Assembly (NCBI RefSeq): GCF_000004075.3
Contig: NC_026661.2
Location: 3,472,001 to 3,536,000, forward strand
DNA length: 64,000 bases
Reading direction: 5' to 3'
Source of the DNA: Cucumis sativus
Lineage: Eukaryota; Streptophyta; Magnoliopsida; Cucurbitales; Cucurbitaceae
The translations under genes were made by a program, and so were the position numbers. The notes under the pieces were generated by a model. It ran no database searches. It had not been told where the DNA came from and saw only the letters and a list, made by a program, of their open reading frames with translations. Numbering within the stretch: position 1 is the first letter of the stretch; each line of letters starts with the position of its first letter. Of this stretch, positions 55,701-64,000 are shown in pieces.

Positions 55701-57268
55701 AGGTAGTAGCTGTTCGATTTCTTAAAGTTCTAAGTGATTAGTATTGTTTGTAATTTCAAATACGTTATCATCTTCTTTAATTTTGGTCTTGCAGCTCTCA
55801 ATAAGTTCTGAAACTCGCAGCGAGCTTCCGTTGCCAAGAAACACCAGGCCAAACCCCTTTCACCTTTACACAGAGGTAAGTTACCAACCAATCTTATTAA
55901 GCTACAAGGTCATGATTGAAGTTCAAAATTTTTCACCTTTTGCTTCTTGTGATTGGCATCAGGAAAGAGGAGCAGAGAAAGAAAGAAAATTCTTCATGGG
56001 ACTTTGGCAGAAGCAAATAGAAGAGGAAAGAGCCGCCATTCCGAGGGCGACCCCATATCCTTATACCACCGATTATCCTGTGGTAAGTACACTTGAATGA
56101 TATGCTATAAAAGTTTTTGAGTGTGAGTTGATCAATAATTTTAAGATTGGTATTAAAGTAGGTGGTTAGAAAGATCCTCCTTAGACATCATGATATTAAA
56201 TTTGTTTTTAATTGTAACAATTGATTATTTGAGAATAACCAACAACTTGTCAACTTGTCAAGTAATGAATAACTGTTGTTTGAGCAGATTCCACCAAAAC
56301 CAGAGCCCAAGCACTGCACAAAACCTGAACCTTTCCAACTGGAAAGCTTGGTGAGGCATGAGGAAGAAATGCAAAGAGAAATGGATGAAAGACGGAGAAT
56401 AGAGGAAGAAGAGACCAGAATGAGAATGTTCAAGGCTCAGCCGGTTCTGAAAGAGTAAGTAACACTTCATTTACTTTTACACATATCATAAAAACGGAGA
56501 AAGGCAGGAAATTTAAAAGCCAGAATAAGGATATTAAGTGTATTCTGTAAACTTGGCAGGGACCCAATTCCACTACCAGAGAAATCTCGGAAGCCCCTCA
56601 CACAAGTTCAGGAGTTTAATCTTCATGTTGATAATCGCGCTGTGGATAGAGCAGAGTTCGATCAGAAGGTGCTGTATATATAATATCTATGTGTGTTTGG
56701 ATTTCTCTGAAGAAAGCCCCTCACACTTTCATAATAATTACAAAGAGAGTTTTTGTTTGCTAATTTTGAAAAAACCCTTTGACAGATTAAGGAGAAAGAG
56801 ATGATGTACAAAAGATACAGAGAAGAGAGTGACGCAGCAAAAATGGTTGGTTCCATTCTCTTCAGATCTTTTAGATTTCATTTTCTTGCAATAACAAGCC
56901 AAATCTGTTCCCAAGAAAAATACTTAAAACACACGTATCCATATATATTTTCATTTTCAGGTGGAGGAAGAGAAAGCATTGAAACAACTGAGAAGAACAT
57001 TGGTTCATCATGCTAGACCGGTCCCCAAATTCGACCATCCATTTCACCCCCAAAGGTCAATTAAAACTCAAACATCTTGTGATTATTTTGCACCAAAGTC
57101 TTCTTTTGACTGATTTGATTATCTCATCATCATCTCTTCCTTTAAAATAGGTCTGTGAAGGAAACTACAAAGGCAAAGTCGCCAAATTTACGTGTCCTTC
57201 AAAGAAGAAAGGAGAGGGAAAATTTGATTAAAGTTGCAATGTCCAGCCCTGCAACTCAGTTGAGGTGA
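52778..57268 (+). CDS. TPX2: TPX2, spindle assembly factor (targeting protein for Xklp2)
   Basis: Exons: 52778-52943, 53439-53521, 53604-53723, 53809-53852, 53934-54197, 54276-54372, 54471-54662, 54743-54916, 55017-55079, 55162-55242, 55330-55485, 55568-55702, 55795-55875, 55963-56082, 56288-56454, 56560-56668, 56786-56845, 56961-57055, 57151-57268. They sum to 2325 nt, 774 aa, in frame. The N-terminal block (YEFSAPRFFDFV and ELWFDTALTYAPS) is the conserved Aurora-binding type start of plant TPX2. The middle has repeated KFKARPL(N/D)KKI blocks, and the C-terminal half holds the coiled, Glu/Arg-rich TPX2 domain (FHLYTEERG, FKAQPVLKEDPIP, PVPKFDHPFHPQRS). It nucleates microtubules, activates Aurora kinase and is regulated by Ran/importin in prospindle assembly. 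The ATG at 52778 is the first in the transcript. All introns are GT-AG. Confidence 0.95.
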
Positions 57269-58257
57269 AACAGACCAATGTATGTTATATTGTTCAAGAA
57301 CTCTTGAACCCTCCATGATAGAGAGATTATTCAGTTTATCTCATATGTGTGTACCAGTTTTATATCGATTCAAATATATCAGCATGTAAATAATTAACTT
57401 TGGGAAATTAGAGTGTAGAGATAATTTCAAATTCCTCTTTTTTTTTGGACAAAAACTTGTAACGAGTAACCACTGGGAGAGATGTCCACCGTCCACCACT
57501 CCCTGTCTCCATCCCCAATTTTCGTGGGCGAGGTTCCCCAGGCATCATGCAAGGATCGGTTTTCGAAAAAAATATTGTCCTTTTTTTTTTTAAGTTTAAT
57601 CTCATTTTTCAATCCACATTTACATAAATCTATATACATTTTTAATGTTGTTTTATTTTTTTTATAGAATATTATCTATTTTCTTCTCTAAAACCATTAA
57701 AATATCTAATTCTAGCAGTTGGTAAAAATTAAATTTTAATTATTAAAAAATATATATTTAGAAATTCATCCATAGAATTAAAAAATTAAGACAAAAAAAA
57801 AAAAAATGAAAGATCAATCCATGCTTCAATTACATTTTAAGATATGATTTTTTAAGAAAAGTTTACAAATCACATACTCAACCTAAAAATTGGACTCGGA
57901 AAAAAAATAAAGAAATGGAACCGAGAAAAGAAGGAAATAAAGAATACCAAAATAGGTGTTTTTTATAATCTTGTTACCTATTATTAAATAATAAATAAAT
58001 ATATAATTAATTAATTATATTTTTAATCGGGCTGTTCTCGGTCCCCCGTGTTGCCAACCGAACAAAATTTCCCATATATTCGAAATTCTCATTTTATTAT
58101 AAAAATTATTGTGTTGATGAGAAAAATATCCGTAGTGGAGCGAGCAATAGCAAAGCCTCGTGTGAAATCGGAAGAGAAAGTTACGTGGACACCTCAGGGT
58201 TGTAGTTTGTTCTTCTTGAGCTTGCACAGATTCTAATTTGGATATTAATAACACATT
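57269..58257. other. TPX2 3'UTR and intergenic DNA
   Basis: The 3'UTR probably ends by about 57410. Bases 57465-57560 are GC-richer and may be a decayed repeat fragment. Bases 58020-58240 carry short open frames in both strands without recognisable domains. The rest is AT-rich. Confidence 0.4.
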
Positions 58258-58363
58258 ACATAACCTTGACAGAAAAAACTAATACAACATACATAACCTT
58301 GACAGAAAAAACTAATACAACAGAAAATAACAGTCTAACTTTGTAGTTTCTGTCAAGGTTATG
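58258..58363. repeat. 33-bp tandem repeat with inverted arm and an inverted LTR fragment
   Basis: Two copies of a 32-bp unit beginning ACATAACCTTGACAG lie at 58258-58289 and 58291-58322. An inverted 17-bp arm TTTCTGTCAAGGTTATG is at 58347-58363. Between the arms, 58311-58340 is the exact reverse complement of 30 bp of the nearby Copia LTR (58706-58735). Confidence 0.9.
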
Positions 58364-58500
58364 ACATTGACAGAAAAAAGAGAGAGAGCACACGAGCCAG
58401 ATAGTGATAATGATGTTCATAACTTTATATGATCTGGAAAAAGTAATGTTGACATGATGCATTTTCTTGAATGTTCATTTGAATTCTTCTCCCCTTGTCA

Positions 58501-58667
58501 TCAACCTGCGTACAGGCATTGTCCTTCATCTGTGTTCCACTCCCTTTTGTAACCGGAGCCACTGCCACCACCAATTATTGTTCCTTTCCTCTTCTTGTAC
58601 TCATCATATTTTCCACCTTCCACCACACCCTCCTTCTTCACCTTCTCCATCACTCTCCCCCTCTGCT
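58501..58667 (-). other. Possible exon of an unrecognised minus-strand gene
   Basis: On the minus strand an AG at about 58667 is followed by an open stretch that includes MEKVKKEGVVEGGKYDEYKK and ends at CAG|GTTGATG near 58502. Base use is gene-like (GA-rich, codon-like periodicity), but the product is not recognised, and no partner exons were identified. The Copia element inserted just upstream of it. It could equally be a chance open frame. Confidence 0.2.
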
Positions 58668-58684
58668 TTTGATGATGATGAATT

Positions 58685-58689
58685 GTTTC
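58685..58689. repeat. Target-site duplication, left copy (GTTTC)
   Basis: GTTTC directly precedes the 5'LTR and is repeated directly after the 3'LTR at 63625-63629. Confidence 0.9.
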
Positions 58690-58915
58690 TATTAACAATA
58701 AAAGTAGTTAGACTGTTATTTTCTGTTGTATTAGTTGTATTAGTTAATCTGTTAGACAGTTATTAGTTGTATTAGTTAATCTGTTAGACAGTTATTAGTT
58801 GCTGCCAAGCATCTATAAATACCAAGCTTGGTTGATGTAAATATTTTTCATATACAGAAATAAAGGATTTTACTGCAGTCAGTAAGTTTTCTCCCAAATT
58901 CTGCTTCCTCTGTTA
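58690..58915 (+). repeat. 5' LTR of the Copia element (226 bp)
   Basis: Starts TATTAACAATAAAAG and ends CCTCTGTTA directly before the primer-binding site. It contains a TATA box (TATAAATA, 58814-58821) and a 32-bp unit present twice (58730-58761 and 58762-58793), whereas the 3'LTR has it once. Confidence 0.93.
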
Positions 58916-58927
58916 TGGTATCAGAGC
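58916..58927 (+). other. Primer-binding site (initiator tRNA-Met)
   Basis: TGGTATCAGAGC immediately follows the 5'LTR; it is the classical Copia primer site complementary to the 3' end of initiator tRNA-Met. Confidence 0.93.
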
Positions 58928-58993
58928 TATTTCTGCAAAGAAGAGTTGCAGAATAAAACCCGAACGTCCTTTACCCTCGTGCAGTCTACAGTA

Positions 58994-61903
58994 ATGACGA
59001 CACCTGAGAGTTCGACGTCCGACAGCTCCAACCACTCAGTTCCGATTACCTCTTCTGATCTTGACGCCCAACTAAATCCCTTCATGCTTCATCATTCCAT
59101 CACTCCAACCACCAACCTTGTTTCTACACCATTGGCAGGATCGAACAACTACTCATCATGGAGTAGAGCAATGATGCTGGCCTTATCTGGAAAGAACAAA
59201 GTTGGGTTCATCACCGGCCTGATCAAGAAACCTTCAGAAGGTAATCTATTATCCGCTTGGAAATGCAACAATGATGTGATAGCTTCTTGGATTATCAACT
59301 CTATTTCAAAAGAGATAGCAGCAAGCCTCGTTTATAATGGAAACGTAAAGGAGATGTGGGATGAATTGAAAGAAAGGTATAAACAGTCCAATGGACCTCA
59401 CATATACCAGTTACGAAAGGACCTAGTAACCACTACACAAGGAAGTTTATCAGTTGAAATATACTATGCAAAAATCACCACTATATGGCAGGAACTTGTG
59501 GAATATCGTCCAATGGATGAATGCACTTGTGAAGGATCAAAGAAAATGATCGATTTCTTGAATGCAGAATTCGTAATGACCTTTCTCATGGGATTAAATG
59601 AATCCTATTCGAAAATTAGAGCTCAAATTTTGTTGATTGATCCTTTACCTCCCATAAATAGAGTCTTTTCTCTAATCATCCAAGAAGAAAGACAAAGATC
59701 CATTGGATCTTCACCCTCCATTGAGAGCATCACATTGATGGCTAACTCTGAAAGAAGATTTTCTTCTGATAAATCCAAGAAGAAAGATACAAGACCTATA
59801 TGCTCCAACTGTGGCTATAAAGGACACACTGCTGACAAATGCTACAAGTTACATGGCTACCCACCCGGACATAGACTTGCCAACAGCAATAATTCTGTCC
59901 ATCAAAGACAGAACAACACAATCCAAGATGGAAATGACAAAGTGACAGAAGTTTCTAAGAGGAATCAATCTGCCTTTTTTGCTAGTCTCAACAGTGATCA
60001 ATATACACAGCTTCTGGGCATGCTTCAAACTCATCTCAACACACCTCAAAATGGTGAGAATTTCAAAAATGAGACTACACACATAGCAGGTACTTGCCTC
60101 TCTAACTCACTCAATGATCCCTTAACATGGATCATTGACTCTGGTGCTTCCTCACATATTTGCCATGACAAGTTTATGTTTACAAATCTCTATAGCGCCC
60201 AGAATATGTTTGTTATTTTGCCCACTAAGACTCGTCTAAAGGTTGAGCATATAGGAGATGTTTTCATATCAAATGATCTAGTCCTGAAAGATGTACTTTA
60301 TATTCCTGACTTCAAGTATAACCTGCTGTCAGTAAGTACTCTCCTCAAGGATGACAAATTTGCCATATCATTTGCTGATTCTAATTGTCTTATTCAGGAC
60401 AAGTGGCTTTTGAAAACGATTGGGAAGGCTGAATTAACTAATGGGCTCTACCTACTCAGAATGAAAAATGAAAGAGTTAATTGCATTCAGCACACTGCAC
60501 TAATGTGTAAAGTCTCGGCCTCTATGTGGCATAAACGGATGGGACATCCCTCTATCAGCAGAATAAAGGAGTTAGCTAAGATGATAGAAATTTCTGACTT
60601 TCCAAATTGTAAAGAAGTCTGCCATATTTGTCCCTTAGCTAAACAAAGACGTCTCTCTTTTCCTATATTGAATAATATTGCTGAAAATGTATTTGATCTT
60701 ATACATTGTGACATATGGGGTCCTTTCAAAACCCCAACACATGCTGGTCATTCATATTTTGCCACCATTGTAGATGATAAATCTAGATACACTTGGGTAT
60801 ATCTTTTGAAACATAAGAGTGATATCCTACAAGTTATTCCTAGATTTTTCAAGTTAATTGAAACCCAATTTTCAAAAGTCATCAAGGTCTTTCGATCTGA
60901 CAATGCTCCTGAGTTGAATTTCAGGGATCTTTTTGCCAAAACTGGAACAACTCATCAATTCTCGTGTGCTTACACTCCTCAACAAAATTCAGTAGTGGAA
61001 AGAAAACACCAACACCTTCTTAACGTAGCAAGAGCATTGATGTTCCAATCAAAGGTTCCTCTTATCTTTTGGGGAGAATGTGTTCTGAGTGCTGCATACT
61101 TGATCAACAGAACACCTATGGTATTACTATCAAATAACACTCCCTTTGCTGCTCTATTCAAGAAGAAAGCAGATTACAACATCATTAAGACCTTCAGGTG
61201 TCTTGCCTATGCCTCTACCCCCTCAGTAAACAGATCTAAGTTTGATCCTAAAGCACAACCTTGTGTTTTTATGGGGTTCCCACCAGGCATAAAAGGATAC
61301 AGATTATATGACATAGCCAAGAGAAAGTTCTTTATATCTAGGGATGTCCTATTCTTTGAAGAACTATTTCCCTTTCATTCTATCAAAGAAAAGGACATTC
61401 CCATCTCCCATGACTTCCTTGAGCAATTCGTCATACCATGCCCTCTATTTGATTGCCTAGAAAAGGAAGATAGTATTGATGCAAGACCTACGACAGAGGA
61501 TACCCCTGAAGACAGCCACGGTGTTGATGATCAAAATCCACATGTCAGTAACTCAGAAGAAACCAGTAACACTGACCAAGAACCAATTCCCATCATGACC
61601 AGAAAATCCTCCCGACCACACCACCCACCATCTTACCTAAAAGACTTCCATTGCAACCTCACCTCCCAAAATTCAACTCCCTTTCCCCTTAACCAATACC
61701 TCTCCTATAATGCCTATTCCCAACACCATAAGAACTATATGTTCAATGTTACCTCCATCTATGAACCCACATATTATCACCAAGCCGTGAAACATCAGAC
61801 TTGGAGAAAAGCTATGACTGAGGAAATAGAAGCCATGGAAAGAACCAATACATGGACAATTGTATCCCTTCCAAAGGATCATCACACCGTTGGTAGCAAA
61901 TGA
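58994..61903 (+). pseudogene. Copia gag-protease-integrase part, ended by a premature stop
   Basis: The open frame runs from upstream of the ATG at 58994 to a TGA at 61901-61903. Domains in order: a UBN2-type gag (NNYSSWSRAMMLAL), a CCHC zinc knuckle (CSNCGYKGHTADKC, from 59801), an aspartic protease (IIDSGASSHIC, about 60131), the pre-integrase HHCC region (WHKRMGHPS), the integrase core with aspartates in HCDIWGPF and FRSDNAPE and the glutamate in VVERKHQ, and the start of reverse transcriptase (WRKAMTEEIEAM). The stop falls just inside the conserved start of RT. In an intact Copia element one frame continues through RT and RNase H. Confidence 0.93.
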
Positions 61904-63423
61904 GTGTACAAAGTAAAGTGCAAATCGGATGGTACCATTGATAGATACAAGGCAAGACTTGTAGCAAAGGGCTATAACCAACAAGAGGGAATTGATTTTT
62001 TGGATACCTTTTCACCAGTGGCGAAAATAAGCACTGTGAAGATATTCTTAGCTCTTGCCACATCCTATAATTGGTCCATTAGCCAAATGGACATAAATAA
62101 TGCCTTCCTCAATGGAGACTTATTTGAAGAAGTGCACATGACCCTACCATTGGGTTATCAAACCTCTCAAGTACCAGACAAAGGAGAGAAATTGGCTTGT
62201 AAACTAAATAAGTCCATTTACGGTCTTAAACAAGCATCAAGGCAATGGTTCCTAAAATTTGCAGCAGCAATATCCTCACATGGTTTCATCCAATCCAAGG
62301 CTGATTACTCCTTATTTACTAAGGGGAATGGAAGCACCTTTGTAGCATTATTAGTATATGTTGATGACATATTACTAACAGGACCATCTCCTTCGAATAT
62401 CAACTCAGTCAAAGATTCTTTGAAGGCACACTTCAAATTAAAGGACCTAGGACAAGCAAGATACTTCTTGGGTCTAGAATTATCAAGATCTGAACGAGGA
62501 CTTATGCTCTCCCAAAGAAAATATTGTCTTCAAATCCTAGAAGATACTGGTTTTCTTGATTCTAAACCAGTTGTAGCACCTATGGATCCTAATCTGAACG
62601 AGGACTTATGCTCTCCCAAAGAAAATATTGTCTTCAAATCCTAGAAGATACTGGTTTTCTTGATTCTAAACCAGTTGTAGCACCTATGGATCCTAATCTG
62701 AAGCTATGTAAATCTGAAGGAGAACAACTAATTGAGGAAGACGCCACTTGCTATAGAAGATTAATTGGCAGACTGATATACTTACAAATATCCAGACCTG
62801 ATATTTGCTTCTCTGTTCACCGCTTAAGCCAATTTCTGCACAAACCTACTAAACATCACCTAGATGCTGCTCATCACCTATTGAAGTACCTCAAAGGTTC
62901 CTCAGGACAAGGTGTTTTAATAAAACCTATTGATTCGTTTCACTTAAAAGCCTTCGTTGTTGCTGATTGGGGATCGTGCCTTGACACTAGAAGATCGGTC
63001 ACAGGGTTCTGTATCTTCCTAGGGGATTCCATCATCTCCTGGAAATCTAAGAAACAACCAACCGTCTCAAGGTCCTCTGCAGAAGCTGAATATAGAGCCT
63101 TAGCATCAGTCACCAGTGAGCTAGTATGGATCACACAACTCCTTACTGATTTTAAAGTAAAGACCTTGATGCCAACCACTGTTTTCTGTGATAATCAAGC
63201 AGCCATTGCTATTGATTCGAATCCGACATTTCATGAACGGACAAAACACATAGAAATTGATTGTCATTTTGTTCGAGACAAAATAGTTGAAGGATTTCTA
63301 AAGGTTTTACCTATCAACACTAGCCTACAACTAGCTGATATGTTCACTAAAGCACTACCTTCATCTACCTTAAACAGATATATATCCAAGTTGGGAATGA
63401 AAGACATTCATCGTCCAACTTGA
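61904..63423 (+). pseudogene. Copia reverse transcriptase and RNase H, with a frameshift
   Basis: After the stop at 61901-61903 the same frame continues through RT (ARLVAKGYNQ, FSPVAK, and the catalytic YVDD at about 62357-62368) up to a stop at 62642-62644. The frame is lost because bases 62493-62596 are repeated exactly at 62597-62700 (104 bp, not a multiple of three). The RNase H and C-terminus (SSAEAEYRALA, CDNQAAIAI, KHIEIDCHFVR, LADMFTKALP) are read in another frame from about 62608 to the TGA at 63421-63423. In the RNase H start the usual DWAG reads DWGS. Confidence 0.93.
62493..62700. repeat. 104-bp perfect tandem duplication inside the Copia RT region
   Basis: The unit at 62493-62596 is repeated without mismatch at 62597-62700. 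ATCTGAA words flank the unit at 62488, 62592 and 62696, a likely microhomology. Absence of mismatches implies the event is very recent. Confidence 0.97.
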
Positions 63424-63429
63424 GGGGAG
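63422..63429 (+). other. Polypurine tract
   Basis: GAGGGGAG immediately precedes the 3'LTR and overlaps the stop codon by two bases. Confidence 0.85.
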
Positions 63430-63624
63430 TATTAACAATAAAAGTAGTTAGACTGTTATTTTCTGTTGTATTAGTTGTATTAGTTAATCTGTTAGACAGT
63501 TATTAGTTGTTGCCAAGCATCTATAAATACCAAGCTTGGTTGATGTAAATATTTTTCATATACAGAAAATAAAGAAATTAACTGCAGTCAGTAAGTTTTC
63601 TCCCAAATCTTGCTTCCTCTGTTA
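63430..63624 (+). repeat. 3' LTR of the Copia element (195 bp)
   Basis: Same ends as the 5'LTR (TATTAACA...CTCTGTTA) with a single copy of the 32-bp unit and a TATA box near 63522. It is followed by the GTTTC target duplication at 63625-63629. Confidence 0.93.
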
Positions 63625-64000
63625 GTTTCAATCTTACCAACATCAATAAAAGAACCCACATGGAGCTAGAGAAGAAAACATCCGAAAGGGCTATGAGAAA
63701 GTGAAAGAATTATTGAAGAAAAAAAGGGGGGAAGGAGGAGTTTTAAAGAGGGAAAAGAGAGAGAAGGATTAAAGCAGTGGTATGGTGATTTTTGATATCT
63801 CGTCAGGATCGTGTAATCAGTATCTTTATTTAACAATGGTCGTCTCTTCAAAATCCGACATTTCTTATACGGATGATTGATTATTTCTTTTTATATATAT
63901 TATGTTTTCTCTTTTCTTCCTTTTGTCATTAAAATAAAACTTTTTATATTTTAATAAATAGAAAAAAATGGAAGTGTAAAAAGAACATGTATATATATAT
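63625..64000. other. Right flank of the Copia element
   Basis: AT- and GA-rich DNA that was contiguous with 58684 before insertion. An open frame at 63666-63851 (minus) shows no recognisable domain. No gene is supported. Confidence 0.4.

Larger units (their letters stand above)
58690..63624 (+). mobile_element. Ty1/Copia LTR retrotransposon, full length but disabled
   Basis: A 4.9-kb element bounded by a 5-bp target duplication (GTTTC). Order: 5'LTR 58690-58915, primer-binding site 58916-58927, gag-protease-integrase-RT-RNaseH region 58994-63423, polypurine tract 63422-63429, 3'LTR 63430-63624. Integrase precedes reverse transcriptase, which defines Copia. The LTRs differ by about six substitutions, a 1-bp indel and a 32-bp duplication, so insertion is fairly recent. 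The coding region is broken by one in-frame stop and by a frame-shifting 104-bp duplication, so this copy should not make a complete polyprotein. Confidence 0.95.

Noticed and set aside
58258-58363. CRISPR-like array (direct repeats near each other)
   Set aside because: Only two direct copies with almost no spacer, in a plant nuclear sequence; better explained as a tandem duplication.

Overview
The window is nuclear DNA of a dicot plant. It is AT-rich, its genes have short GT-AG introns, it carries a chloroplast FtsH gene and plant-specific families (PPR, AP2/ERF, RR-TZF), and it holds a Ty1/Copia retrotransposon. The style of the repeats and the protein sequences suggest a cucurbit (Cucurbitaceae), but that is inference. 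No bacterial, organellar or CRISPR features were seen.

Layout, left to right. (1) 1-948, minus: 5' part of a PPR gene that runs off the window. (2) 2257-5469, minus: four-exon FTSH2/VAR2-type thylakoid protease with a likely 5'UTR intron. (3) 7401-9086, minus: three-exon RING-H2 E3 ligase. (4) 9087-17864: AT-rich intergenic DNA with a 102-bp tandem duplication. (5) 17865-18494, plus: intronless EAR-motif ERF repressor. (6) about 22300-32800, plus: P4-ATPase ALA2 with 24 coding exons whose summed length is in frame (1103 aa). (7) 37043-38209, minus: RR-type tandem CCCH zinc-finger gene. (8) 41105-42911: LTR-like repeat. (9) 43600-45048, minus: five-exon PP2C. (10) 45049-52500: about 7 kb gene desert with repeat-like sequence. 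(11) 52778-57268, plus: 19-exon TPX2 (774 aa) with three perfect MSA elements in its promoter. (12) 58690-63624, plus: a complete but disabled Copia element with a 5-bp target duplication, PBS and PPT.

The genes are unrelated housekeeping and signalling genes in a euchromatic neighbourhood: organelle RNA processing, photosystem II repair, ubiquitination, ethylene-type repression, lipid flipping, mRNA turnover, dephosphorylation and spindle assembly. No co-functional cluster is visible. The points most worth a second look are the MSA triplet of TPX2, two GC-AG introns in different genes, a possible alternative leader with a uORF in ALA2, the history of the Copia copy (5'LTR duplication, 104-bp internal duplication, stop codon), and an inverted LTR-derived hairpin just upstream of it.
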